From NCBI GenBank assembly GCA_964632165.1, contig CAZWCZ010000035.1, positions 1 to 18,519 of the forward strand: DNA of 18,519 nucleotides, given 5' to 3'. The DNA comes from SIG299 sp964632165 (lineage in GTDB: Bacteria > Bacillota > Clostridia > Lachnospirales > Lachnospiraceae). The notes under the pieces were generated by a model. That model was not told the DNA's origin. It did no database searches and saw nothing but the letters and a program-made list of their open reading frames with translations. Each line of letters begins with the position of its first letter. Position 1 is the stretch's first letter. This document shows, piece by piece, positions 1 to 6,148 of this stretch. Position numbers and translations under genes: made by a program.

Positions 1-53
<53 letters not shown>

Positions 54-56
54 AAT

Positions 57-84
57 ATTATATCCTGTCATGGCAGCGTTTCAA
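57..84 (-). promoter_or_regulatory. Leftward sigma-A promoter feeding into the CAGA repeat
   Basis: Read on the minus strand, TTGAAA (79-84) is followed after 16 bases by a perfect TATAAT (57-62). The predicted start point is near base 50, inside or at the edge of the tetranucleotide repeat. The gene it drives lies outside the window. Confidence 0.65.
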
Positions 85-170
85 CCCCTTTTCTAAAAAT
101 TTTCCTTATGCCTGATCAACAGGTATAAGACAACTTCCAAATTTTTTCCAGTATTTGGACGCTGACTTAC

Positions 171-199
171 AGTGTATCACACAACATGATCTATTGCAA
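171..199 (-). promoter_or_regulatory. Second leftward promoter with overlapping dyad
   Basis: On the minus strand TTGCAA (194-199) is followed after 17 bases by TACACT (171-176), with a TG extended -10 element just before it. A perfect dyad GTGT-N3-ACAC (172-182) covers this -10 box. Its TGT-N3-ACA core fits the general GT-N3-AC pattern of operators for FCD-type GntR regulators, one of which is encoded next door. A further perfect inverted repeat, GTCG-TAT-CGAC, lies at 222-232 upstream of the -35. Confidence 0.5.
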
Positions 200-261
200 G
201 CTTTTTTTACACCACGGAAGTGTCGTATCGACGTAGTGACCGTAACTATTTTTTGCTCTGC

Positions 262-290
262 TGGAATTTTTCTTCCAACTGTAGTACAAT
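262..290 (+). promoter_or_regulatory. Probable promoter and operator of the GntR-type gene
   Basis: A TACAAT -10 box (285-290) lies 30 bases upstream of the GntR-family start codon. The -35 region is poor (TGGAAT at 262-267, spacer 17). The dyad TGT-AGT-ACA (280-288) overlaps the -10 box and shares the TGT-N3-ACA pattern with the dyad at 172-182, which suggests autoregulation. The short repeat TGGAA-N6-TTCCA (262-277) is also here. Confidence 0.45.
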
Positions 291-320
291 ACCGGTAATA
301 CAACACAATCGGAGGTTCCC

Positions 321-1025
321 ATGGAATTTAAAAAATTAAGTGCCCCTTCTCTTCGTGAGCTTTTTATCGAACAGATTGAACATATGATCTTATCCGGTCA
401 ATTAAAAATAGGCGAAAAGCTGCCTTCTGAACGACAGCTTTGTGATATGATGCAGGTCAGCCGGGCTGTTGTCAACGGCGGACTTGCCGAATTAGAAAAA
501 AACGGGTTTCTTGTCGTAAAACCAAGAAGCGGCACTTACGTTGCAGATTACCGCCGCACCGGAAATTTAGATACGCTGATCGCCATTATGAACTATAACG
601 GGGGCAGGATTCGCAATGATGAGATCAAATCCATTTTTGAAGTACGTACTGCGTTGGACTCTCTTGCCGTCGAACTGTGCATGGATCGCATTACCGAGGA
701 AGAGATCGATCTGCTTTTCCATAAAGTGGAACAGATCCGTGCTGCTGAAACTGCTGATGATGCTACTCAGGCCGCCTATGATTTTCAGCATCAGCTTGCC
801 ATTGCTTCCGGCAACACTCTGATCCCTCTGATCTTTCAGTCTTTCCGTCCTCCGGTGTTTACCCTCTGGCACCGTTTTTGTGATCTGTACGGAATAGAAT
901 GTCTGTATGAACGCAATTATAAAACCTGGACTTATGTCAAAAATCATGACCTGTCCGGAGCTTTGCGCTGGATTTCCGATTCCATGGCAGACTGTATTTA
1001 CGGAGAGCACCAGGTATATTATTAA
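321..1025 (+). CDS. GntR-family transcriptional regulator, FCD (FadR-type) subfamily
   Basis: This 234-residue protein is a DNA-binding regulator of the GntR family. Residues 10-75 form the winged helix, with the family motif LPSERQLCDMMQVSR (34-48) and the wing ending in RSGTYV (69-74). Residues 100-230 are predicted all-helical, and DFQHQLAIASGN (154-165) matches the D..H..ia.aSgN signature of FCD ligand domains, which often bind small carboxylates or sugar acids through a metal. The start is set by GGAGG at 311-315, five bases before ATG. It is the only plus-strand gene in the window and converges on the hypBA operon, sharing terminator 1031-1071. TGT-N3-ACA dyads at its own and the divergent promoter suggest that it represses itself and the leftward gene. 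The effector is unknown. Confidence 0.9.
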   Translation: MEFKKLSAPSLRELFIEQIEHMILSGQLKIGEKLPSERQLCDMMQVSRAVVNGGLAELEKNGFLVVKPRSGTYVADYRRTGNLDTLIAIMNYNGGRIRNDEIKSIFEVRTALDSLAVELCMDRITEEEIDLLFHKVEQIRAAETADDATQAAYDFQHQLAIASGNTLIPLIFQSFRPPVFTLWHRFCDLYGIECLYERNYKTWTYVKNHDLSGALRWISDSMADCIYGEHQVYY

Positions 1026-1030
1026 ATCGA

Positions 1031-1071
1031 AAAAAAGGTACCGCAAATTTATTTACCACGGTACCTTTTTT
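1031..1071. terminator. Bidirectional rho-independent terminator
   Basis: A perfect 13-bp stem, AAAAAAGGTACCG (1031-1043) with CGGTACCTTTTTT (1059-1071), and a 15-base loop. A- and T-runs on the two arms make it work in both directions. It separates the convergent GntR-type gene and the operon ending at 1088. Confidence 0.9.
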
Positions 1072-1087
1072 ACATTTTTATCCGATT

Positions 1088-2125
1088 CTACTCTGCTCTT
1101 TCCATTGCTTCTTTGAAATCCTTCTGATCTGTAAAGATTTCATTGGTATATGGGTTCTTCTTCTGCTGGATCGACCTTCTGATAATAAATGCAAGGCAAA
1201 GAACATTTGCTGCCAATGCTACGATTGCAATGATACCCTGCATCCTAGGATCTGCAGAAGTCGGTCTTGTTGCAGCGTCCATTACGCCGTCTGCATAAAT
1301 CACAGGAATGGTCGTGAAACGGCTTGCATCCTGGAACAGCGGGAACACCTGGGCAAACATGCACCAGAGTGCCAGTGTGTTGGCACGGTTCTGGATCCAG
1401 CCGCCCTTGTTCCAAAGCATATTGGCAACGGTCGGAGCAAGTAAAAGTGCCAGGCCGCAATACCATGCATGTGTCGGAAGGTTGTTGTAAGTATACTCAA
1501 AATTCCACAAATCATACGCGATGATGAAGCACCAGGTCATATCCGGCCAAAGCATATCATCCTTCTTTTTCGAGGAATAGATTCCCCACCAGCCTGTCAT
1601 ACAGAAAATGTTGATAATGCCGGCAATACCGTTTACCCAGTTCCACCAGCCGCCGTACAGCCATACATTTTCAGAAGACAGCCACCAGCGGTCGCCGTAT
1701 TCTGCGAGTGCCATTGCTCCCTTAATACCGGATTCAAAATCACTTGCAACTGCAATTAAAATATTGATGGCTACAATCAGGAAAGGAAATACTTTAAACC
1801 ACTGCTGTTTTCCAATTCCCCATTTGTACTTGATCATCATAAATCCGATACATCCTGCGGTTGCCGCATACAGTTTTGCATAGTGGAACCAGCTGTTCAT
1901 GTAAAGGTAAGTCGGATTGTTCAGTGCCCATTCTGCTCCCATAGCCGCACCGGCATAAATGGCAATGAAATATACCGTAAGTGCTGCAGGAAGTGCAAGA
2001 AAACAGGCAATACCGCCCAGTTTGCTTCGACGTGCAAATTCATTTGCGAGAATCAATGCTGCGAATACCAGTACCCAGCCAAGCAGCTGCCAGCCGGCGG
2101 TATCTCCGTAAATCTGAAAAAACAT
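1088..2125 (-). CDS. Polytopic, Trp-rich membrane protein (probable DUF5692 family)
   Basis: This 345-residue protein has about eight or nine hydrophobic segments, near residues 12-29, 36-58, 80-98, 110-127, 160-178, 195-207, 218-237, 246-262 and 296-315. It is unusually rich in Trp, with paired residues at WW 147-148, 160-161 and 179-180. The C-terminal 30 residues are hydrophilic. I believe it belongs to the uncharacterised DUF5692 family, but this is from memory of its general look, not a search. It starts 21 bases after the hypA stop behind an AGAGGG ribosome binding site and is the last gene before terminator 1031-1071, so it belongs to the hypB operon. A transport or sensing role linked to nickel or redox metabolism is a guess from context only. 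Confidence 0.8.
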   Translation of the reverse strand: MFFQIYGDTAGWQLLGWVLVFAALILANEFARRSKLGGIACFLALPAALTVYFIAIYAGAAMGAEWALNNPTYLYMNSWFHYAKLYAATAGCIGFMMIKYKWGIGKQQWFKVFPFLIVAINILIAVASDFESGIKGAMALAEYGDRWWLSSENVWLYGGWWNWVNGIAGIINIFCMTGWWGIYSSKKKDDMLWPDMTWCFIIAYDLWNFEYTYNNLPTHAWYCGLALLLAPTVANMLWNKGGWIQNRANTLALWCMFAQVFPLFQDASRFTTIPVIYADGVMDAATRPTSADPRMQGIIAIVALAANVLCLAFIIRRSIQQKKNPYTNEIFTDQKDFKEAMERAE

Positions 2126-2146
2126 AAATTTTCCCTCTTTTCTTTT

Positions 2147-2494
2147 TTACTTTGCTTCTATTTCTTTTATCATAAACTCATTCCCCCGAATGAGATACGT
2201 ACTCTGACTGCCGCAGTGCGGACATATCTTTCCGTGTTCTACGGTTTTGTACTCCTGCCTGCAGTCTTCACAATACGTCACTGCCGGAATCTTTTCCACG
2301 ATCAGTTCCGTATCCTTTAACAGAACCGATTTTTTCTCTATGGACCACTTCCAGCATTTTCTTAAATATTCCTCAATAACAGTGGAAACCTCGCCGACCT
2401 CAAGCGTTACCGACTTAATCTGTGTAAGCTCATTTTCCTTTGCAAGTCCTTCCACGGTCTTTATGACATGAAATACAACTCCAAGCTCATGCAT
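2147..2494 (-). CDS. hypA: Hydrogenase/urease nickel incorporation protein HypA
   Basis: HypA binds nickel and passes it, with HypB, to a nickel enzyme in the cytoplasm. The 115-residue length is normal for the family. It begins MHEL, and His2 is the conserved nickel ligand, so the start is ATG at 2494 and not the upstream in-frame ATG at 2557. The structural zinc site is CEDC (75-78) with CPHC (91-94). Its start codon overlaps the end of the 918-residue oxidoreductase gene by 8 bases, which implies translational coupling. It shares an operon with hypB but is separated from it by that oxidoreductase. No hydrogenase, urease or other hyp gene is present here, so the client enzyme is not known. 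Confidence 0.93.
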   Translation of the reverse strand: MHELGVVFHVIKTVEGLAKENELTQIKSVTLEVGEVSTVIEEYLRKCWKWSIEKKSVLLKDTELIVEKIPAVTYCEDCRQEYKTVEHGKICPHCGSQSTYLIRGNEFMIKEIEAK

Positions 2495-5243
2495 CCTGCT
2501 TATCCTTCTTTGCAAACTTAATCTTGATTGCCTGCTTTGCACCATAAGAGAGCACATACTTTAACTTTTCTTCACTTGTTCTCATTGTGCTGCACTCCGG
2601 CAGGTCTCTCTCCAGATGGATGGCATCAAATTCACACTTGGTCGTACAAACGCCGCATCCGATACACTTATTCGGATCAACAATGGTTGCTCCGCAGCCA
2701 AGACAACGTGCGGTTTCTGCCTTTACCTGTTCTTCTGTAAATCCGACAGATGCATCACGGAATGATGTCTTGTGGTCAATCCTGCTGTCCCGACCCGGAA
2801 TCTGACGGGATGAAGTGTCATACTGTTCTAAGGAAATATCATTTTTGTCAAATGCTATAAACTCACGGCGGTTACGTCCGATCGTCAGACTGCTGTGCGG
2901 CTGTACAAAGCGATGAATGGAAACAGCGCCTTCCTTACCTGCTGCAATCGCATCAATGGCAAATTTAGGTCCTGTGTAAACATCTCCTCCGACAAAGATA
3001 TCCGGTTCTGCCGTCTGATAAGTCAGTCGGTCAGCAATGGCTCCGTTTCCTCTTCCGAGTTCTACCTTTGTTCCTTTTAACAGATCGCCCCAGAGGATGC
3101 TCTGTCCCACACTGAAAATGACATGACTGCACTCCACGGTAAGCGTATCGTTCTCATCATAAACAGGAGCAAATGCTCCGTTTTCATCGGTCACGCTGAG
3201 ACATCTTTTCAATACGATTCCGGTCACTTTTCCGTTTTCCGTAATAATTTCTTTTGGTCCGAAACCGCAGTGGATCTGTACAGATTCTTCCTCCGCCTCG
3301 CGGATCTCTTCCGCAGATGCCGGCATAGTCTCACGGCTTTCCAGACAGAACATGGAAACCTTTGTGGTTCCTACTCTGTGACTGACTCTGGCTGCATCAA
3401 TGGCTACATTTCCGCCGCCGATGACTACCACATCCCCACGGATCGGATAACTTTCCTTTGCGCCGGCTTCCCTCAGAAATTCCACTGCCGTAACTGCACC
3501 ATCGGCATCTTCTCCCGGAATGCCCGTTTTTTTACCACCCTGGCAACCGATTGCGAGATAGAACGCACGGTATCCCTGTGCACGCAGTTCCTCTATGGTA
3601 ATGTCTTTTCCAACCTCCACTCCGGTCCGGATATCAACCCCCATGGAACGGATCACATCGATTTCTGCAGCTACCACATCTTTTTCCAGCTTGTAGGATG
3701 GGATGCCATATACCAACATACCGCCCGGCTTCTCATTCTTTTCGAATACAGTCGGATGATATCCCTTTTCTGCCAGATAGAATGCGCAGGACAGACCGGC
3801 AGGACCTGCACCGATAATAGCAACTTTTTCCTTAAATTCTCCGTTTAAGGAAGGTACTACCTTCTTTGGTATGTAACGGTTCTCTGCTTTCAGATCCTGT
3901 TCTGCGATAAAGCGCTTTACTTCGTCAATAGCAATTGCCTCGTCAATGGACCCACGCGTGCAGGCATCTTCACAGCGACGGTTGCAGACACGTCCGCAGA
4001 TCGCCGGAAGCGGATTTTCTTTCTTGATCAGTGCCAGTGCATCCTGATATCTTCCCTGCGCTGCCATCTTTAAATAGCCTTGTACTGCAATATGTGCCGG
4101 ACATGCAGTCTTACACGGAGCAGTTCCGGTTTCATGGCAATTGATGCGGTTCTTGTCACGATAATCCTCTGACCACATGTGACGTCCCCATTTTTGTTCG
4201 GACGGAAGCGGCTGCTTCGGATATTCCACTTCGGTTCCGTCCTTTTTGCAAAGCTTTTGGCCAAGCTTTACGGCACCTGCCGGGCAATATTCCACGCATC
4301 GTCCACAGGCAACACAGTTTTTCTTGTCCACATGTGCCACATAAGCAGATCGGGAAAGATTCGGTGTGTTAAACAACTGTGAAGTACGCAGGGCATAACA
4401 TACGTTGACATTACAGTTACAAATGGCAAAAATCTTATTTTCTCCGTCAATGTTTGTAATCTGATGTACAAAACCGTTTTCCTCTGCCTGGCGGAAAATT
4501 TCCAATGCTTCTTCCTTTGTAATATACCGTCCGCCTTTTTCTGTCTCTACTACATAGTCTGCCATGTCGCCCACAGCCACGCACCAGCCTTCCGGATCAT
4601 CCGCGCAGCCTTCGTCATAGGTTTTCCTGGACATACGGCAGGAGCATGGGCTTGCTGCATATTTTCCCTCATATTTATCAAGCCAGTGAGAAATGTGTTC
4701 TACCGGAATGGATTCATTTTCCATAGAAATTGCTTTTTCTACCGGAATGACATGCATACCGATACCGGCACCTCCCGGCGGCACCATCGGTGTAATCTTC
4801 TCCAGCGGGAGGCGGCTCATTTCCTCAAAGAAACGTCCCATCTCCGGATGCTGCTCCAGCAGTTTGCTGTTCATGTTGGTAAATTCCGCACTGCCCGGCA
4901 CAAACATAGGAACCAGATACTGCTTCTCATGCTTCTCGTTTTCCCAGTTATACTCCACAATACCAATCACGGAAAGCTCTTCCAAAATCTTTTCTACTGT
5001 TGCTTTATCCTTTTTGGCAAGCTTTGTGATCTGCTCCAATGTCTTTGGCTTTCTTCTGCCCATTGCAAGCGCAACCTCTGCCTGTTCATCCGTCAATAAC
5101 ATGTCAAGACCCCAGTATTCCGGATCTTCCTTTGTGATCTCCTGCAATCCGAGCACGATAGATACCCGGTTGGTGATCATTTTGCCCAACTTAACAATCG
5201 GCTCACGCAGTCCTTCTGTCTGTGGGTTTTTCTTTTTTGCCAT
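2487..5243 (-). CDS. Multidomain Fe-S/FAD/NAD(P) oxidoreductase with GltD-like core and N-terminal winged-helix-like region
   Basis: This is a 918-residue cytoplasmic electron-transfer flavoprotein. Residues about 50-110 look like a winged-helix (KPKTLEQITKLAKKDKATV and what follows). Cysteines at 200, 202, 213, 221 and 275, 277, 282 form an unusual Cys-rich region. CVACGRCVEYCP (310-321) is a 4Fe-4S motif. Residues 369-430 carry the GltD-type N-terminal Fe-S domain (Cys369, 377, 381, 416, 420, 424, 428). FAD binding is at GAGPAG (478-483) and NAD(P)H binding at VIGGGNVAIDAAR (607-619). The C-terminus adds Cys847/850 and a last cluster at Cys860, 863, 866 and 870. The core is that of glutamate synthase small subunit and NfnB-like enzymes. 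Its place between hypB and hypA suggests electron supply to, or work with, a nickel enzyme; the true electron partner is unknown. It starts 12 bases after hypB behind AAGGAG. Confidence 0.85.
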   Translation of the reverse strand: MAKKKNPQTEGLREPIVKLGKMITNRVSIVLGLQEITKEDPEYWGLDMLLTDEQAEVALAMGRRKPKTLEQITKLAKKDKATVEKILEELSVIGIVEYNWENEKHEKQYLVPMFVPGSAEFTNMNSKLLEQHPEMGRFFEEMSRLPLEKITPMVPPGGAGIGMHVIPVEKAISMENESIPVEHISHWLDKYEGKYAASPCSCRMSRKTYDEGCADDPEGWCVAVGDMADYVVETEKGGRYITKEEALEIFRQAEENGFVHQITNIDGENKIFAICNCNVNVCYALRTSQLFNTPNLSRSAYVAHVDKKNCVACGRCVEYCPAGAVKLGQKLCKKDGTEVEYPKQPLPSEQKWGRHMWSEDYRDKNRINCHETGTAPCKTACPAHIAVQGYLKMAAQGRYQDALALIKKENPLPAICGRVCNRRCEDACTRGSIDEAIAIDEVKRFIAEQDLKAENRYIPKKVVPSLNGEFKEKVAIIGAGPAGLSCAFYLAEKGYHPTVFEKNEKPGGMLVYGIPSYKLEKDVVAAEIDVIRSMGVDIRTGVEVGKDITIEELRAQGYRAFYLAIGCQGGKKTGIPGEDADGAVTAVEFLREAGAKESYPIRGDVVVIGGGNVAIDAARVSHRVGTTKVSMFCLESRETMPASAEEIREAEEESVQIHCGFGPKEIITENGKVTGIVLKRCLSVTDENGAFAPVYDENDTLTVECSHVIFSVGQSILWGDLLKGTKVELGRGNGAIADRLTYQTAEPDIFVGGDVYTGPKFAIDAIAAGKEGAVSIHRFVQPHSSLTIGRNRREFIAFDKNDISLEQYDTSSRQIPGRDSRIDHKTSFRDASVGFTEEQVKAETARCLGCGATIVDPNKCIGCGVCTTKCEFDAIHLERDLPECSTMRTSEEKLKYVLSYGAKQAIKIKFAKKDKQDA

Positions 5244-5255
5244 AAGTCATCTCCT

Positions 5256-5924
5256 TTACTTTTTCCACTCATTTGTCTGTGTCCGGAGCCATTCTGCCCA
5301 TTCTGCAACCCCTTCTCCGGTGCGGGCGCAGATCGGAAAAATGACTGCATTCGGATTCCTCTGTAAAATGTAGCTTCTGCATGCCTCCATGTCAAAATCA
5401 AAATAAGGCATCACATCGATCTTGTTGATCAGCACTACATCACAGATGGAAAACATCAGCGGATATTTTAACGGTTTGTCATGTCCTTCCGGTACGCTTA
5501 AGATCATTGCATTTTTTACTGCTCCGGTATCAAATTCCGCCGGGCAGACCAGATTTCCGACATTCTCAAGAATAACAAGATCCAAATTTTCCGTTTCCAA
5601 ACCTTCCAATCCCTGTGCCGTCATATCCGCATCCAAATGGCACATACCACCGGTATGCAGTTGGATCGCCTTTACCCCAAGTTCTGAAATGGTGCGTGCA
5701 TCTACATCAGAATCAATGTCAGCTTCCATGACCCCGATCTTCAGCTCATCTTTAAGCAGTGCGATCGTTTTTGTAAGTGTGGTTGTCTTTCCCGATCCCG
5801 GAGATGACATCAGATTCAGCAGAAATACCTTCTTTTCCTTTAATTCCTGTCTGAGTTCTCCTGCCCGTCTGTCATTGTCGGCAAACACGCTCTGCTTGAC
5901 CTCCAATACCTTAAACCCTTCCAT
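5256..5924 (-). CDS. hypB: Hydrogenase nickel incorporation GTPase HypB
   Basis: HypB is a SIMIBI-class GTPase that drives nickel transfer together with HypA. In this 222-residue protein the Walker A is SSPGSGKTT (40-48), the guanine-recognition motif is NKID (167-170), and ENVGNLVCPAEF (120-131) is the family hallmark. The G-domain metal site is represented by Cys95-His96 in GGMCHLDA and by Cys127. The N-terminal CxxCGC high-affinity nickel motif of E. coli HypB and the His-rich storage stretch of other homologues are both missing; the protein begins directly with the helix before the G domain. It is the first gene of the operon, behind AAAGGAG (5929-5935) and the exact-consensus promoter at 5967-5995. 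Confidence 0.95.
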   Translation of the reverse strand: MEGFKVLEVKQSVFADNDRRAGELRQELKEKKVFLLNLMSSPGSGKTTTLTKTIALLKDELKIGVMEADIDSDVDARTISELGVKAIQLHTGGMCHLDADMTAQGLEGLETENLDLVILENVGNLVCPAEFDTGAVKNAMILSVPEGHDKPLKYPLMFSICDVVLINKIDVMPYFDFDMEACRSYILQRNPNAVIFPICARTGEGVAEWAEWLRTQTNEWKK

Positions 5925-5936
5925 ACTTCTCCTTTC

Positions 5937-5955
5937 AAACTGGACATACCAGTTT
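5937..5955. promoter_or_regulatory. Operator-like dyad between promoter and hypB ribosome binding site
   Basis: AAACTGG-N5-CCAGTTT is a perfect 7-bp dyad starting about five bases downstream of the predicted start point and one base upstream of the hypB ribosome binding site. Its 15-bp part AACTGGACATACCAG (5938-5952) recurs in inverted orientation at 6081-6095. It could be a repressor site, or an RNA hairpin next to the ribosome binding site, or both. Confidence 0.6.
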
Positions 5956-5966
5956 ATTTTTTCTTT

Positions 5967-5995
5967 ATTATATCTTATTGATAATTTTATGTCAA
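5967..5995 (-). promoter_or_regulatory. Exact-consensus sigma-A promoter of the hypB operon
   Basis: On the minus strand TTGACA (5990-5995) and TATAAT (5967-5972) are separated by exactly 17 bases. Both boxes match the consensus in all six positions, and the surroundings are very AT-rich. The start point should be near 5960, giving a leader of about 36 bases. A promoter this strong would be expected to be held down by a repressor, which fits the flanking operator-like elements. Confidence 0.85.
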
Positions 5996-6080
5996 TTAAA
6001 TTCCCTTTATTTCTGCTGTTTTCAAGTATTTTCGCTTTTTTCTTTACTCTTTTTCTTCTTTCTCAGTTCACATTTGGATT

Positions 6081-6095
6081 CTGGTATGTCCAGTT
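6081..6095. promoter_or_regulatory. Second, inverted copy of the hypB operator-like element
   Basis: CTGGTATGTCCAGTT is the exact reverse complement of 5938-5952. It lies about 90 bases upstream of the hypB -35 box. Centre-to-centre distance between copies is about 143 bases. It resembles the TGGT-N3-ACCA pattern of FCD/FadR-type GntR operators with one mismatch. Confidence 0.5.
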
Positions 6096-6108
6096 CCAGT
6101 TTCCGAAT

Positions 6109-6148
6109 ATAAGAATCCCCCGGACTCAGCCGGGGGCTATGTTCTTAT
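6109..6148 (-). terminator. Terminator of the ABC exporter operon
   Basis: A 7-bp all-GC stem, CCCCCGG (6117-6123) with CCGGGGG (6130-6136), is bounded by a second complementary pair, ATAAGAA (6109-6115) and TTCTTAT (6142-6148). The outer arm overlaps the stop codon of the ABC gene. In the minus direction only a weak, interrupted T-run follows, so termination may be partial. Confidence 0.65.

Noticed and set aside
106..306. Minus-strand ORF of 66 codons in the left intergenic region
   Set aside because: It spans both predicted promoters and the dyads, shows no ribosome binding site and no recognisable protein features.
567..1046. Minus-strand ORF of 159 codons opposite the GntR-type gene
   Set aside because: Antisense to a clear GntR/FCD protein; it runs into the terminator and has no motif.
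2495..2557. 21-residue N-terminal extension of HypA
   Set aside because: HypA function needs Met1-His2 at the terminus (MHEL); the extension lies wholly inside the upstream gene.
3123..3848. Plus-strand ORF of 241 codons within the oxidoreductase gene
   Set aside because: Antisense to the FAD and NAD(P) binding domains, which are unmistakable on the other strand.
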